DNA of 64,000 nucleotides from Arthrobacter sp. UNC362MFTsu5.1 (GTDB lineage: Bacteria > Actinomycetota > Actinomycetes > Actinomycetales > Micrococcaceae). The stretch is taken from positions 109,354 to 173,353 of the forward strand of contig NZ_JMLE01000010.1 in assembly GCF_000685965.1 (NCBI RefSeq), read 5' to 3'. The notes under the pieces were generated by a model that did not search any database, had not been told where the DNA came from, and saw only the letters and a program-made list of their open reading frames with translations. Position numbers and translations under genes: made by a program. Positions within the stretch are counted from its first letter, which is position 1; every line of letters begins with the position of its first letter. This document shows, one piece after another, positions 24,705 to 33,996 of the stretch.

Positions 24705-27355
24705 CTCTTCTGGTGCTGGTCCAGGATCCGGGCGCAGCGGATGAAGCCCAGGTGCGAGTACGCCTGCGGATGGTTGCCCAGATGGGTCTCCGTGCCGGGA
24801 TCGTATTCTTCGGGCAGCAGGCCGGTGGGACCGAACAGGTTCACCAGCTGGTCGAACAGGTCCCAGGCCTCCTCGATCCGGCCCACCGCCACGTACGCCT
24901 CGATCAGCCACGTGGTGCAGATGTGGAAGCCGCCCTCCAAACCCGGCAGGCCGTCGTCGTACCTGTACCGGAAAACGGTGGGCCCCACGCGAAGCTCGCG
25001 TTCAACTGCGGTGACGGTGTCCAGGAACCGCTGGTCGTTCACATCCAGCAGGCCGGAGAGGCCGATGTGCAGCACGGCCGCATCCAGGTCCGGGCTGTCG
25101 TAGGCCACGGTGTAGGACGCCGCCCCCTCATCCCAGCCTTCACGGAGGACTTCCTCGCGGATGGTGGCGGCGGTTGGCGCCCACCCGGGTTCCGGCGTCC
25201 TGCCGTGCCGGGCAGCGGTGCGGAGTGCCCGGTCCAGGGTCACCCAGCACATCACCTTGGTGTACACGTGGTGCCGGGGTGCACGGCGTGCCTCCCAGAT
25301 CCCGTGGTCTGCTTCATGCCAGCGTGCCATGACGGCGGAGGCCATCTGGACCATGAGCTCCCAGTGCGAATCCTCCAGGGCCCCCTCGCGGTCGCTCACC
25401 GCGCTGATGAGTTCCGCGATGGGCCCGAAGACGTCCAGCTGCACCTGATGGTCCGCTGCGTTGCCGATCCTGACAGGGCGTGATCCGGCATAGCCTGGCA
25501 GGCTTTCGATGATGGCCTCTGTGGACAGCGGCGCACCCGTGACGGAGTACAGCGGGTGGAGCCATTCCGGCCCGGGCGCGTTCTCCAGGATCCGGCCCAG
25601 CCAGCGCAGGAAGCCGTACGCTTCGGTGGTGGAGCCGAGGTCCACCAGCGCGTTCACGGTCATGGAGCCGTCCCGCAGCCAGCAGTAGCGGTAATCCCAG
25701 TTCCGGGTGCCGCCGATGCCTTCCGGCAGCGAGGTGGTGGGGGCGGCCAGCACGGCGCCGGTGGGTTCATGCACCAGGGCCCGGAGCACCAGCGCCGAAC
25801 GGCGCACCAGCGACGGCTTGACGCCCGGCAGCTCCAGGTCCTGGACCCACCGCCGGGAGTGATGGGCGACGGCGGCACGGCGTTCCGTTTCGCCGCCCAC
25901 CCCCGCGTGGCTGGGCTCGGTGTCACCGCAGCGCAGGTTGAGCACCACGGGCCCGTTCCGCAGGTTCACATCAGCGGTGGCCGTTGCATGGCGGCCGTCC
26001 GAAGTGATGGAAAAGCTGACGCCGGGAGCCAGCAGGATGATGGGATCGGACGTGCCCACGACGTGCAGCTGATCGCCCCGGGCCTCCATGCTGAACGGCG
26101 CGTTGGCGTAGTCCGGCCTGGGCGCGAAGACGATCCGTGCGGCGCCGCTCCCGGAGAGCACCCGGACCAGGCTGGTGATCCCGTCCGGGGCCGGTTCAAG
26201 GTAGTCGGTGACGGTGACGTCTGCCCAGCGGGTTTCCACGATCATGGTGCTGTCAACGTAGCGCTGGCCGAGCACCTGGGACGTTTTGACCGGTTCCACG
26301 GAAAAATGGCCGGCGGCGTCTCCGCCCAGGATGTGCGCGAACAGGGACCCGGAGTCCGGCAGCGGGTGGCTCATCCAGCAGACCTTGGCTTCCGGCGTGA
26401 TCAGGGCCGTGGAGGAGCCGTTCCCGATCATGGAGTGGCGTTCCAGGCCCACGGCGTCCTCGCCGAAGAGCCACGCGCGCCGCAGTTCGAAGAGGATGGC
26501 CAGGACCCGGGCGAAGGATTCGGGATCCCGGAGGCGGTGGGCGGCTGCAGTGGGGCCCTCCCCCACCTTGATGCCCATGTCGGGGCCGCGGAGGGTGGCC
26601 ATGGCCAGCTCGTCGCTGGAGGCGTCGCCGGCGTAGAGCGCGGCGCTCACGCCCAGGCGGGCGCGGAGGTGTTCCAGCGCGTCGGCCTTGGACGGTTCCA
26701 CCACGGAGAGGTCCAGCACGGAGCCGTCCACGATGTAGAACAGGCCGTGGGCGCGGGCAACTGCCTCGGCCTTCTCCAGCACCTTCGCCACGATCGCGGC
26801 CGAGGCCGGCCGGGTGTGCACGGACACCGCCACGGGCTTCCGTTCGATGCTGATCCCCTTGTAGGCGCCGATGGTTTCCACCAGGGCCTGGCTTGCCTGC
26901 TGCAGGACGGATTCGGTGGCCAGCGACAGGCCGTGCGCGAAGCCCATGTCGAATTCCGCGCCGTGGGAGCCCACCAGGTGCACCTCCGCCGGGAGCCTGG
27001 AAACGGCTGCCAGGTCCCGCAGCGACCGGCCGGAAATGACGGCCGCGTGGGTGTTGGGCAAGGCCGCGAGCGCACGCAGCGCAATCGCTGCACTGCCCAG
27101 CGGCAGGGTTTCGGTGGAGATCCCCTCCGCGTCGCAGAGCGTTCCGCCGTAGTTGCAGGCCACCAGCAGCCCGGGAGTGCGGGCCAGGATCTTCAGTTCG
27201 GCGAGCAGGTGCGGCGTGAGGCCGTCGTCTGCGGCGTCCGACTGCACGAAAGCCCGGAGCAGGCCCAGCGGCAGGGAACGGGTCAGGAGGGCAGAATCGG
27301 CCACGGACTGGTTGAGCGGAGTAGGCACAGGCGACGTCCTTCGGATAATCCCCAA
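24701..27355 (-). CDS. Degenerate OtsB (HAD) domain fused to GH15 hydrolase
   Basis: Two-domain protein of 884 residues. Residues about 50-300 align with trehalose-6-phosphate phosphatase (VISGRSLRDLAAVSRLPAEV, VGSHGAEFDMGF, ERKPVAVSVHTRPA, YAGDASSDELAMATLRG). However, the HAD nucleophile motif DxDGT reads N68-Y-G70-G-T, so both catalytic aspartates are lost and phosphatase activity is unlikely. Residues about 310-880 form a GH15 (glucoamylase/trehalase) domain with NWDYRYCWLRDGSMTVNALV and the catalytic-base region PTGLLPEEYDPGTETHLGNH. GH15 members in actinobacteria include trehalases, so trehalose or alpha-glucan hydrolysis is likely. No signal peptide is seen. Monocistronic with an ATG start. 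Confidence 0.88.
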   Translation of the reverse strand: MGIIRRTSPVPTPLNQSVADSALLTRSLPLGLLRAFVQSDAADDGLTPHLLAELKILARTPGLLVACNYGGTLCDAEGISTETLPLGSAAIALRALAALPNTHAAVISGRSLRDLAAVSRLPAEVHLVGSHGAEFDMGFAHGLSLATESVLQQASQALVETIGAYKGISIERKPVAVSVHTRPASAAIVAKVLEKAEAVARAHGLFYIVDGSVLDLSVVEPSKADALEHLRARLGVSAALYAGDASSDELAMATLRGPDMGIKVGEGPTAAAHRLRDPESFARVLAILFELRRAWLFGEDAVGLERHSMIGNGSSTALITPEAKVCWMSHPLPDSGSLFAHILGGDAAGHFSVEPVKTSQVLGQRYVDSTMIVETRWADVTVTDYLEPAPDGITSLVRVLSGSGAARIVFAPRPDYANAPFSMEARGDQLHVVGTSDPIILLAPGVSFSITSDGRHATATADVNLRNGPVVLNLRCGDTEPSHAGVGGETERRAAVAHHSRRWVQDLELPGVKPSLVRRSALVLRALVHEPTGAVLAAPTTSLPEGIGGTRNWDYRYCWLRDGSMTVNALVDLGSTTEAYGFLRWLGRILENAPGPEWLHPLYSVTGAPLSTEAIIESLPGYAGSRPVRIGNAADHQVQLDVFGPIAELISAVSDREGALEDSHWELMVQMASAVMARWHEADHGIWEARRAPRHHVYTKVMCWVTLDRALRTAARHGRTPEPGWAPTAATIREEVLREGWDEGAASYTVAYDSPDLDAAVLHIGLSGLLDVNDQRFLDTVTAVERELRVGPTVFRYRYDDGLPGLEGGFHICTTWLIEAYVAVGRIEEAWDLFDQLVNLFGPTGLLPEEYDPGTETHLGNHPQAYSHLGFIRCARILDQHQKS

Positions 27356-27508
27356 TAATGCGTGAGAAAAGTCCGGCGAGGGACATACCCCCAGTTTCCG
27401 ATGCCGTCGTTACACCAGAATATCCCTGTCATTGCGGGAATGTAACGTGTGCGCGTGCCCCGGTTTGCGGCGGCCGGGCGGGCTCGGATCCGCGGGAAGC
27501 GGCGGAGC

Positions 27509-28612
27509 CTACGCCCGCGCCCGCTTCAGCACAACCACTGTGGCGTCGTCGGACACCTCGCGGCCCGAGGCCAGGTCAAGGACGGCGTCGCAGGCGGCCT
27601 GGGCACTGGCACTGCCGGAGACGGTGCCGGACACCACGGCAGTCAGCACGTCGACGTCGGGATAGACATCCAGCAGGCCGTCGCTGACTACGGCCAGGCA
27701 ATCGCCGGGCTCCAGCGAAACCTGGTGCGCGTCCCATTCCTGGTCCGGCCAGGCTCCCACGGGAGGTCCGCCGGTGAGCAGCCGGGAGCTGCTGCCGTCC
27801 GCCTTGATGTGCAGGGCCAGGCCGTGGCCGGCGTCCAGGTATTGAAGGATTCCGGTGGCGGCGTCGAGCCGGGCGTGGAAGAGGGTGACGAAGGAGGCGG
27901 ACTGTTCGAGGTCTGCTTCCAGGATCCGGCCGGCCGAGCTGAAGGCTTCACTCAGCGGCCTCCGGTGGGCCACCGAACGCATGACGGCGCGGACGGTGGC
28001 GGCGATCAGCGCCGCACCCATGCCCTTGCCCATGGCGTCGGCGAGGGTCAGCTGCAGCCCGCCGTCGTTCGGGTACCAGTCGAAGAAGTCGCCGCCGACG
28101 TTGCGGGAAGGCCGGAACGAACCGGCGATGTCGAATCCGTCGAGGGACAGGCCCTCTGCCGGGAGCAGGCTGCGCTGGACTTCGACGGCGCGGCGCAGTT
28201 CGTCCTGCACGGCCGCTTCGTGGACGGCACTGGCGCGCGGCCTGCGGAACAGGGCGGTGATCCGCGAGCCGAGTTCGCGGGGGCTGAAGGGTTTGGTGAG
28301 GTAGTCGTCCGCGCCGGTGTCGAGCCCGGTGAGGCGGTCCAGTTCCTCGCCGCGGGCGGTGATCATCAGGATGTAGGCGTCGGAGAACCGGCGCAGCTGG
28401 CGGCAGACCTCAACGCCGTCGATATCCGGCAGGTTCAGGTCCAGCGTCACCAGTTCGGCGCCGTCGCGCTGCATCAGCTCGACGCCGGCACGTCCGGATG
28501 AAACGGCGGACACCAGGAAACCCTGCTTGGTCAGGATGTGGACCAGCAGGCCGCGGATATCGTCATCGTCCTCAATGACCAGGGCACGGCGTACGTCCGG
28601 CTCATCAGTCAT
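27509..28612 (-). CDS. Response regulator with PP2C-type (RsbU/SpoIIE) phosphatase domain
   Basis: Cytoplasmic signalling protein of 367 residues. Residues 8-125 are a receiver domain with an acidic cluster EDDDD, phospho-acceptor Asp58 (VTLDLNLPDIDG) and conserved Lys107 (DDYLTKPF). After a helical linker (DELRRAVEVQRSLLPAEG), residues about 160-365 form a SpoIIE/RsbU-type PP2C phosphatase with metal-binding SRNVGGDFFDW, LADAMGKGMGAALIAATVRA and SDDATVVVLKR. Such proteins dephosphorylate anti-sigma-factor antagonists in partner-switching stress circuits; the partner kinase and antagonist are not nearby. The ATG at 28612 is chosen over a longer frame starting at 28732, which would run through a terminator hairpin. 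Confidence 0.9.
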   Translation of the reverse strand: MTDEPDVRRALVIEDDDDIRGLLVHILTKQGFLVSAVSSGRAGVELMQRDGAELVTLDLNLPDIDGVEVCRQLRRFSDAYILMITARGEELDRLTGLDTGADDYLTKPFSPRELGSRITALFRRPRASAVHEAAVQDELRRAVEVQRSLLPAEGLSLDGFDIAGSFRPSRNVGGDFFDWYPNDGGLQLTLADAMGKGMGAALIAATVRAVMRSVAHRRPLSEAFSSAGRILEADLEQSASFVTLFHARLDAATGILQYLDAGHGLALHIKADGSSSRLLTGGPPVGAWPDQEWDAHQVSLEPGDCLAVVSDGLLDVYPDVDVLTAVVSGTVSGSASAQAACDAVLDLASGREVSDDATVVVLKRARA

Positions 28613-28685
28613 GCACCAATTAGACGACGTGCGGGCCGCTGTTGTCACATCGGTACCAGCCGGGCCTTTCTGTAACACCGGTGGG

Positions 28686-28721
28686 TGCAGGGTCCGGCGC
28701 CCGCAGGTGCCGGACCCTGCA
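28686..28721 (-). terminator. Terminator hairpin after glycan operon
   Basis: TGCAGGGTCCGGC (28686-28698) pairs perfectly with GCCGGACCCTGCA (28709-28721) around a 10-nt loop, 12 bp after the stop of the secreted-barrel gene. It separates the operon from the phosphatase gene. No long T-run follows. Confidence 0.75.
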
Positions 28722-28732
28722 GCTTCTGGCAC

Positions 28733-30841
28733 TCAGCGGGCGCGGAACGTCACCATGGTGAAGCCGCCGGGCGCCACGGTCACGCGGCCGGACGAGGTGC
28801 CGGCATTGCCCTTTGCCCCTGCGACCGGCTGCCCGGCGGAATCGTACTGTCGCTGGACCATGGAGAAGCCCTCGGGCACCTCAACGTCCTTCACTGTGGT
28901 GGACCGTGCTGCGCTGATGTAGAGCGTCGAGTTGCCGCCGGTTCCGGACACTGACACCGTGGAGATTTCCGGCTGGACCAGCAGGGCGTCCAGGGCAACG
29001 TTTCCGTCCGTGGTGCCGACGACGGCGGTCAGCCCGGCGGTCAGTGCACGCTTGAGGGAGTAGGGGAAGAGGATACCGGGGGCATCGGTGATGCCCTGCG
29101 CCCCCGCCCCGCCGTTTTCCGTGGTTCCCAGCGGTCCCTTGGCGGACGTCCACGCGGTGGTGCCGGACGGGGCCGTCCCGCGGTTCACGATGGGGTAGAT
29201 GTTGTGGGCCTGGTCCGCGGCCGGGAGCGGTATGTCCAGGGAGGCGCCGGCTTTCAGGTCCACGTATGCTCCGCCGGAGAGGTTCGCTTCGCCGGTCCAG
29301 GCCGAGGCGGGCCGGACCACCGCTCCGCTGCCGGAGATGGTTCCGGATTCGGCTTCCACCACGCTGAGCCCGTGCGTGGACACCGTCCGGTTGATGCCGA
29401 GTGCCGCGGTTTTCAGGGCAGGATCGGCGTCGAGGGCCAGCATGGTGAGCAGTGCGTGGATGGTGGATTCCGCGCCGGAGTTCGGGTTGACCCGGCCGTC
29501 GGGTTCGATGCCGTCGATCGCTGTTCCCGTAGCGGGGTTGTACGCCGGGGATCCGCTGGGATTGGCTCCGAAGAACCATCCGGCGGTGACCGCAGCAAGT
29601 TCCAGTAGGCCCGGCGCATCGGCCGCCTTGGCGGTGGCCACAAGGCTTTGGACCCGGGAGTCCACACCATACGCGATCTGCGCTTCGCCGGGGGTTGGGC
29701 TCCAGGCATTGTCCGGTCCGCCTGCGGCGAGGAGCTGCGGCGTGAACTGGGCGGTGTCCTTGACTGCCGCTTCGAGCAGTCCGGGACGGTCCAGCACCTC
29801 GGAGGCGGTGGCGACGGCGGCCGGGGCCATGCCGCCCCAGGCGTGCCAAAGTGTCCGGGATTTGTTCCACGGCATGATGGCGCCGAAGGGCCATTGCCCG
29901 GCGGACCCCGCGGACATGGCGGCAACGCCCTCGCTGAGCCGGTCCAGTGCAGTCGCTGCCAGCTCATCGCCGGGGACGGAGGTCACGTAGGAAGAGAGTC
30001 CCAGCACGGCTTCTGCCGAGGCATCGGCGCCGCCGGCGATCAGCCAGGCCGGCACCTTCACGCCGTCGGCGGTGTCATAGGTGCCGTACTTGGCAAGGGA
30101 CTGCCGGTTGAGCGAGCCCAGGGCCAGGTGCAGGCGGTCCCGGAGGAATCCCGCGAATTCAGGGTCCTCGTCCTGGAACGCCGAATATCCTTCGCCGAGC
30201 GCCCAGACAGTGCGCGCAAGCCAGTACGACTCTGCCGAGTCGGACGGGTCCGGCAGTTCCACCGGCTTGGCGCTGGGCGTGAGGCTTCCGTCTTCCTGCT
30301 GCCACAGCACCACGTTGCCGGCATTCGGGCCGTCCGTGGTCTGCAGGAACGTCAGCGAGCGCAGCGTCTGGAAGGCCCGTTCCTTGCTGGCGGCATCGCC
30401 GGTCTGCTGCCAGTGCCGCAGGTAGACCACGGCCGTGCGTGCGATGTCATCGGCGTTGTAGGCGCCCTGGGTCCAGTGCCCGGTGGCGGGGTCGAGGTCT
30501 CCCCCGCCGACGCGGCCGTAGCTCCCGTCCGCTTTCTTGTCTGCGTAGGTCCACGGCGCCTGGGCCGAGGGCATCTCGTCGAGTTTGTAGGTGGTGTGGC
30601 CTGCCACCGGCGCGAGCGGGACGGTCTCCATCAGGAAGTCCAGGTGCGCCGTGTTGGTCAGCGGTCCTGATTCAACGGGGGCTGCGGGGACGGGCGCGGT
30701 CAGCGACGGCGCCGCTCCGGCGCCAGTGCGGCCGGCCGGTGCCGCCGAAGCGGCACCGGCCCCCACCAGGAGCATCGACGCGGCCACAGCGATGGCCAGC
30801 GGTTTGGTTCGTGCTTTCGAGCGGACATCGTTGTTCGTCAT
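28733..30841 (-). CDS. Secreted alpha/alpha-barrel protein, probable glycoside hydrolase
   Basis: Exported 702-residue protein with a clear signal peptide (KPLAIAVAASMLLVGAGAAS, then ASAAP). Residues about 60-480 look like an (alpha/alpha)6 six-hairpin glycosidase fold: repeated helical segments, DDIARTAVVYLRHWQQTG, SYWLARTVWALGEGYSAF, and a GH9-like WFFGANPSGSPAYNPATG followed by NPNSGAESTIHALLTMLALD. The C-terminal 200 residues are beta-rich, a likely carbohydrate-binding or Ig-like part. No family motif fixes the reaction. It is the last gene of an operon with a sugar ABC importer and a GH130 phosphorylase, so it probably acts on extracellular glycan to release oligosaccharides. ATG at 30841; terminator follows. 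Confidence 0.7.
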   Translation of the reverse strand: MTNNDVRSKARTKPLAIAVAASMLLVGAGAASAAPAGRTGAGAAPSLTAPVPAAPVESGPLTNTAHLDFLMETVPLAPVAGHTTYKLDEMPSAQAPWTYADKKADGSYGRVGGGDLDPATGHWTQGAYNADDIARTAVVYLRHWQQTGDAASKERAFQTLRSLTFLQTTDGPNAGNVVLWQQEDGSLTPSAKPVELPDPSDSAESYWLARTVWALGEGYSAFQDEDPEFAGFLRDRLHLALGSLNRQSLAKYGTYDTADGVKVPAWLIAGGADASAEAVLGLSSYVTSVPGDELAATALDRLSEGVAAMSAGSAGQWPFGAIMPWNKSRTLWHAWGGMAPAAVATASEVLDRPGLLEAAVKDTAQFTPQLLAAGGPDNAWSPTPGEAQIAYGVDSRVQSLVATAKAADAPGLLELAAVTAGWFFGANPSGSPAYNPATGTAIDGIEPDGRVNPNSGAESTIHALLTMLALDADPALKTAALGINRTVSTHGLSVVEAESGTISGSGAVVRPASAWTGEANLSGGAYVDLKAGASLDIPLPAADQAHNIYPIVNRGTAPSGTTAWTSAKGPLGTTENGGAGAQGITDAPGILFPYSLKRALTAGLTAVVGTTDGNVALDALLVQPEISTVSVSGTGGNSTLYISAARSTTVKDVEVPEGFSMVQRQYDSAGQPVAGAKGNAGTSSGRVTVAPGGFTMVTFRAR

Positions 30842-30904
30842 CGGTACTCCTGGTGGGGGTGGTCAGGCGGGCACTGTGGGGACTGGGCGCGGGCTGGCCT
30901 GGTC

Positions 30905-31996
30905 CTAGGTGGCCGGAACGCGGTCCAGCCTGGCCACGCCGATCTTCGAGTCAGCCATGCCGTAGAACACGAACAGCTGGCCGTCCACTTCCTCGATGGC
31001 GGTGGGGAACACCACGTTAGGCACGATGCCGGAGATCTCGTCTTCGGTTTCCGGGGCCAGCAGCGGCTTGTCGCTCCGGGCAATGACCTTGGAGGGGTCA
31101 TTGGCGTCCAGGATCATGGCGGCCGCGGTGTAGTTGACCTTCTGCTGGTGGTCGAAGGCGGACTTCTCCAGCGCGCCGGCCACACCGTGGTGGATCAGCA
31201 GCCATCCTTCGTCGACGCGGATCGGCGCCGGTCCGCCGCCGATCTTGAGTTCCTCGAACGGGAACTCGCTGAGGGCCACGAGGGTGTGCTTGCCCATGTG
31301 GACCAGGTTGCGGATGTCCTTTTCCACATCCTCCACGGCAACGTAGGAGATCCAGATGCCGGGGCGGTTGTCCGTGACGCCGGCGGGCAGGTGCTCGCCT
31401 TCGCCTTCGCGGATCCAGCCAAGGTCCCACATGGGGCGGTGCAGCATGGCGTAGGAGGGAACGCCGTCGGGGTCGTTCACCGGCTCCGGGAAGAACACGG
31501 CGTCCTTGTTCGGGAAGAGGTTCAGGTCCATGGAGAGCTCGGCCTTGTATTCGAAGAAGCACGGGCCCAGGCGTTCCCAGCTGCGAAGGTCTTCCGAGTG
31601 CGCGAACGCCAGGCGCGGACCCAGCGGTCCGTAGGCGACGTAGGTCATCAGGTGCTTGCCGAGGCTCGGGACCCAGGTGGTGCGGGGGTCCTCGGTGCCG
31701 GCGTTGTTCATGCCGCGTTCCCAGCCCTCGTCGGGGGCGAGTACCACGCCCTGGCGTTCCACTCCGGTGGGAACGCCGTCTTCGATGACAACCTTGGCCA
31801 GGCCCACGCGGGACACATTGCCCTTGGCCACCAGGCGCGGAAGCAGGTAGAGCTCGCCGTCCGGACCGCGGCCGCTGGCGGGGTTGAGGACGCCTTCCGC
31901 CTCGAAGTCGTTGCCCTCTTCGGGGGACATGATGACCCCGGCGCGGGTGAGGGTGAAGGGAACGGTGGGGAGTGCAGAAGTGTGGGGGGAAGTCAT
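30905..31996 (-). CDS. GH130 family glycoside phosphorylase
   Basis: Cytoplasmic enzyme of 363 residues with the five-bladed propeller of GH130. Visible family motifs are NPASGRGPDGELYLLPRLVA, the catalytic GTEDPR with the conserved acidic residues, MLHRPMW, and the IRVDEGWLLIHHGVAG strand. Characterised GH130 enzymes are phosphorylases of beta-1,4- or beta-1,2-mannosides, releasing mannose 1-phosphate, so the imported substrate is probably a mannoside; exact linkage cannot be read from sequence. The gene lies 3 bp after the inner-membrane permease gene and 63 bp before the secreted barrel gene. Confidence 0.88.
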   Translation of the reverse strand: MTSPHTSALPTVPFTLTRAGVIMSPEEGNDFEAEGVLNPASGRGPDGELYLLPRLVAKGNVSRVGLAKVVIEDGVPTGVERQGVVLAPDEGWERGMNNAGTEDPRTTWVPSLGKHLMTYVAYGPLGPRLAFAHSEDLRSWERLGPCFFEYKAELSMDLNLFPNKDAVFFPEPVNDPDGVPSYAMLHRPMWDLGWIREGEGEHLPAGVTDNRPGIWISYVAVEDVEKDIRNLVHMGKHTLVALSEFPFEELKIGGGPAPIRVDEGWLLIHHGVAGALEKSAFDHQQKVNYTAAAMILDANDPSKVIARSDKPLLAPETEDEISGIVPNVVFPTAIEEVDGQLFVFYGMADSKIGVARLDRVPAT

Positions 31997-31999
31997 TGA

Positions 32000-32971
32000 T
32001 TAGCCCTTTACGCTTGATCCGATATTGGTGGAGATGAATTGGCGCTGGAAGAAAATGAACAGCGCGATGGCTGGTGCCGCGAGGACGCAGGCGCCGGCGA
32101 GGATTGCCCCGAACGGGTTGGAGGCCGTGGCGGCAACGTTGGAAATGTAGTTGGCGAGGGACACCGCGAGCGGCTGGATGGCCGCGTCCTTGGTGACCAG
32201 GAACGGCCACAGGAACTCGTTCCACGGCCCGATGAACGTCAGCAGGACCGCTGTGACAATCGCCGGCCGGACCAGCGGGATGGCAATCTGCCACAGGATC
32301 CGCAGTTCGGAGGCGCCGTCGATCCTGGCGGCCTCAAACAGCGTGGACGGAAGCTGCATGAAGTACTGGCGGAATACGAACACCGCGGTGGAGTTGATGG
32401 CGAACGGCAGGATCATGCCGATGTAGCTGTCCGCCAGGCCGTAGTCCCGGACGATCATCACGTACAGCGGGATGAGCAGCAGCTGGAACGGAATCATCTG
32501 CACCAGCAGCATCATGCCGAACACGAAGCCCTTGCCGCGGAAGTGCATCTGCGCCAGGGCGTAGCCCACCAGGAGGCCGAAGACCACGGTGAACAGGATG
32601 ACGCCCCCAGTGAAGATCCCGGAGTTGACCAGGCCCTTCAGCAGATTGATGGAACCGTTGATGTTCGCATAGTTCTCACCGGTGAGGTTGGCCGGATTGG
32701 GGAACGCACCCGCCACCGAAGTGTCCGGGGACGTCTGCAGCGAGCCGATGAACATGTAGTAGAAGGGGAAGAGGAACACGAAGGCGCCCACGGCGAGCAG
32801 TATGAAACTGCCGACGCCAAGGTTCCTGCGCTTTTCCACAGTGGAACCTCCACGCGTGGAGCCTCCGCGGGTGGAACCTCCGCGGCCGGAAGGAAAGGCA
32901 CCCGGCTGCCCGGCGTCGTCGTTCTTTTCGTTGTCGTTGTTGGCGGCGGTTGCCGCGTCGATGACCGACAT
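32000..32971 (-). CDS. Sugar ABC transporter permease, MalG/LacG type
   Basis: Inner-membrane subunit of a carbohydrate ABC importer, 323 residues with six predicted helices. The ATPase-contacting EAA motif appears as EAARIDGASELRILWQIAIP. The N-terminus (about 60 residues) is unusual: hydrophilic, followed by three tandem RGGST pentapeptides coded by near-identical 15-bp DNA repeats (about 32838-32882). Gene order SBP, MalF-like, MalG-like, GH130 is typical for oligosaccharide uptake. No ATP-binding subunit is present in the operon, so a shared MsmK/UgpC-like ATPase encoded elsewhere is expected. Confidence 0.92.
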   Translation of the reverse strand: MSVIDAATAANNDNEKNDDAGQPGAFPSGRGGSTRGGSTRGGSTVEKRRNLGVGSFILLAVGAFVFLFPFYYMFIGSLQTSPDTSVAGAFPNPANLTGENYANINGSINLLKGLVNSGIFTGGVILFTVVFGLLVGYALAQMHFRGKGFVFGMMLLVQMIPFQLLLIPLYVMIVRDYGLADSYIGMILPFAINSTAVFVFRQYFMQLPSTLFEAARIDGASELRILWQIAIPLVRPAIVTAVLLTFIGPWNEFLWPFLVTKDAAIQPLAVSLANYISNVAATASNPFGAILAGACVLAAPAIALFIFFQRQFISTNIGSSVKG

Positions 32972-32972
32972 G

Positions 32973-33983
32973 TCAGTCCTCCTTTCCGCCTACGAGGCGT
33001 TTCTGGATCAGGGCGATCAGCAGGACGCCGATCACCAGGACGACGCCCAGCGCGGCAGCCACATCGGGGTTTCCCTGCAGGATGCCCTTCTGGTACATCA
33101 GGAACACCGGCGAGGTCGATGCGCCGTCGGGTCCGCCGCCGCCGGTGAGCAGGTAGGGCTCGGTGAAGAGGTTGGCGCCGGTGATGGTGGCGAGCAGCGT
33201 GACCAGAACGCTGGCCGACCGCACGCCGGGAACCGTGATGTTCCAGAACTGGACCCACTTGTTCCCGCCGTCCACCGAGGCGGATTCGTAGAGCTCGTCC
33301 GGGATGTTCTGCAGTGCGGCCAGGTACAGCAGGATGAAGAACCCCAGCTGTTTCCAGGTCACGTACAGCGCCACCGTGGGCATGGCCAGCCAGGAGTTGG
33401 TCAGCCATGACAGGTTCGGGGCCAGCGGCCCCAGCAGCGCATTCACCAGTCCGTTCTGCTGGAACAGGAACAGCCAGACGCCGACGACGGCGACGCTCGC
33501 CGTGACGTACGGGACGTAGTAGCTCACCCGGAAGAAAGTCCGCAGCCTGGTCACGCGGTTGAGGGCGTTGGCCAGGACCAGGGACAGTCCCACGGTCAGC
33601 GGGACGTTGATGACCAGGAATACGCCGATGTTGGCGAAGGAACGCTGGACGGCGGGATCGGACAGGACGGTGATGTAGTTGTCCAGGCCGACGAACGGCC
33701 GGTCCACCTTGACCCGGGGGGCCGTGAAGAAGAAGTCGTGGAAGGAAATGTAGACGGCGTAGCCCAGCGGGTAGGCGAGGACGGCCAGGACGTAGATGAC
33801 GTACGGGGCGCTGAACAGCAGCCCCAGCGGCTGGCGCCCCAGGAAGTTCTTGCGTTTCCTGGGGGCCAGCCGCTGGTCGGCCGTTCGCCCAACCGGCATT
33901 CCCGTAGCGACGGTGCCCGGTGCGGGGCTGCCCGCTGCAGGACTGCCCGCTTCGGGGCCGCCGTCAGAAGAGCGGAGTGACAT
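32973..33983 (-). CDS. Sugar ABC transporter permease, MalF/LacF type
   Basis: First permease of the carbohydrate ABC importer, 336 residues. A 45-residue Gly/Pro/Ala-rich cytoplasmic N-terminus precedes six helices, starting with PLGLLFSAPYVIYVLAVLAY. The EAA loop reads YESASVDGGNKWVQFWNITV, as expected for the MalF-type partner. It starts 13 bp after the binding-protein stop and ends 1 bp before the second permease start, so all are co-transcribed. Substrate specificity comes from the binding protein and is probably a mannoside, judged from the GH130 gene. Confidence 0.92.
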   Translation of the reverse strand: MSLRSSDGGPEAGSPAAGSPAPGTVATGMPVGRTADQRLAPRKRKNFLGRQPLGLLFSAPYVIYVLAVLAYPLGYAVYISFHDFFFTAPRVKVDRPFVGLDNYITVLSDPAVQRSFANIGVFLVINVPLTVGLSLVLANALNRVTRLRTFFRVSYYVPYVTASVAVVGVWLFLFQQNGLVNALLGPLAPNLSWLTNSWLAMPTVALYVTWKQLGFFILLYLAALQNIPDELYESASVDGGNKWVQFWNITVPGVRSASVLVTLLATITGANLFTEPYLLTGGGGPDGASTSPVFLMYQKGILQGNPDVAAALGVVLVIGVLLIALIQKRLVGGKED

Positions 33984-33996
33984 TGGGGATCACCCG

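Noticed and set aside
25556..27358. 600-codon plus-strand open frame opposite the OtsB-GH15 gene
   Set aside because: Shadow of a well-supported coding sequence; no motif, signal or ribosome site.
28613..28732. Longer N-terminus of the receiver-phosphatase starting at 28732
   Set aside because: That stretch contains the terminator hairpin of the upstream operon and encodes a non-native, Cys-rich leader before the conserved receiver domain.
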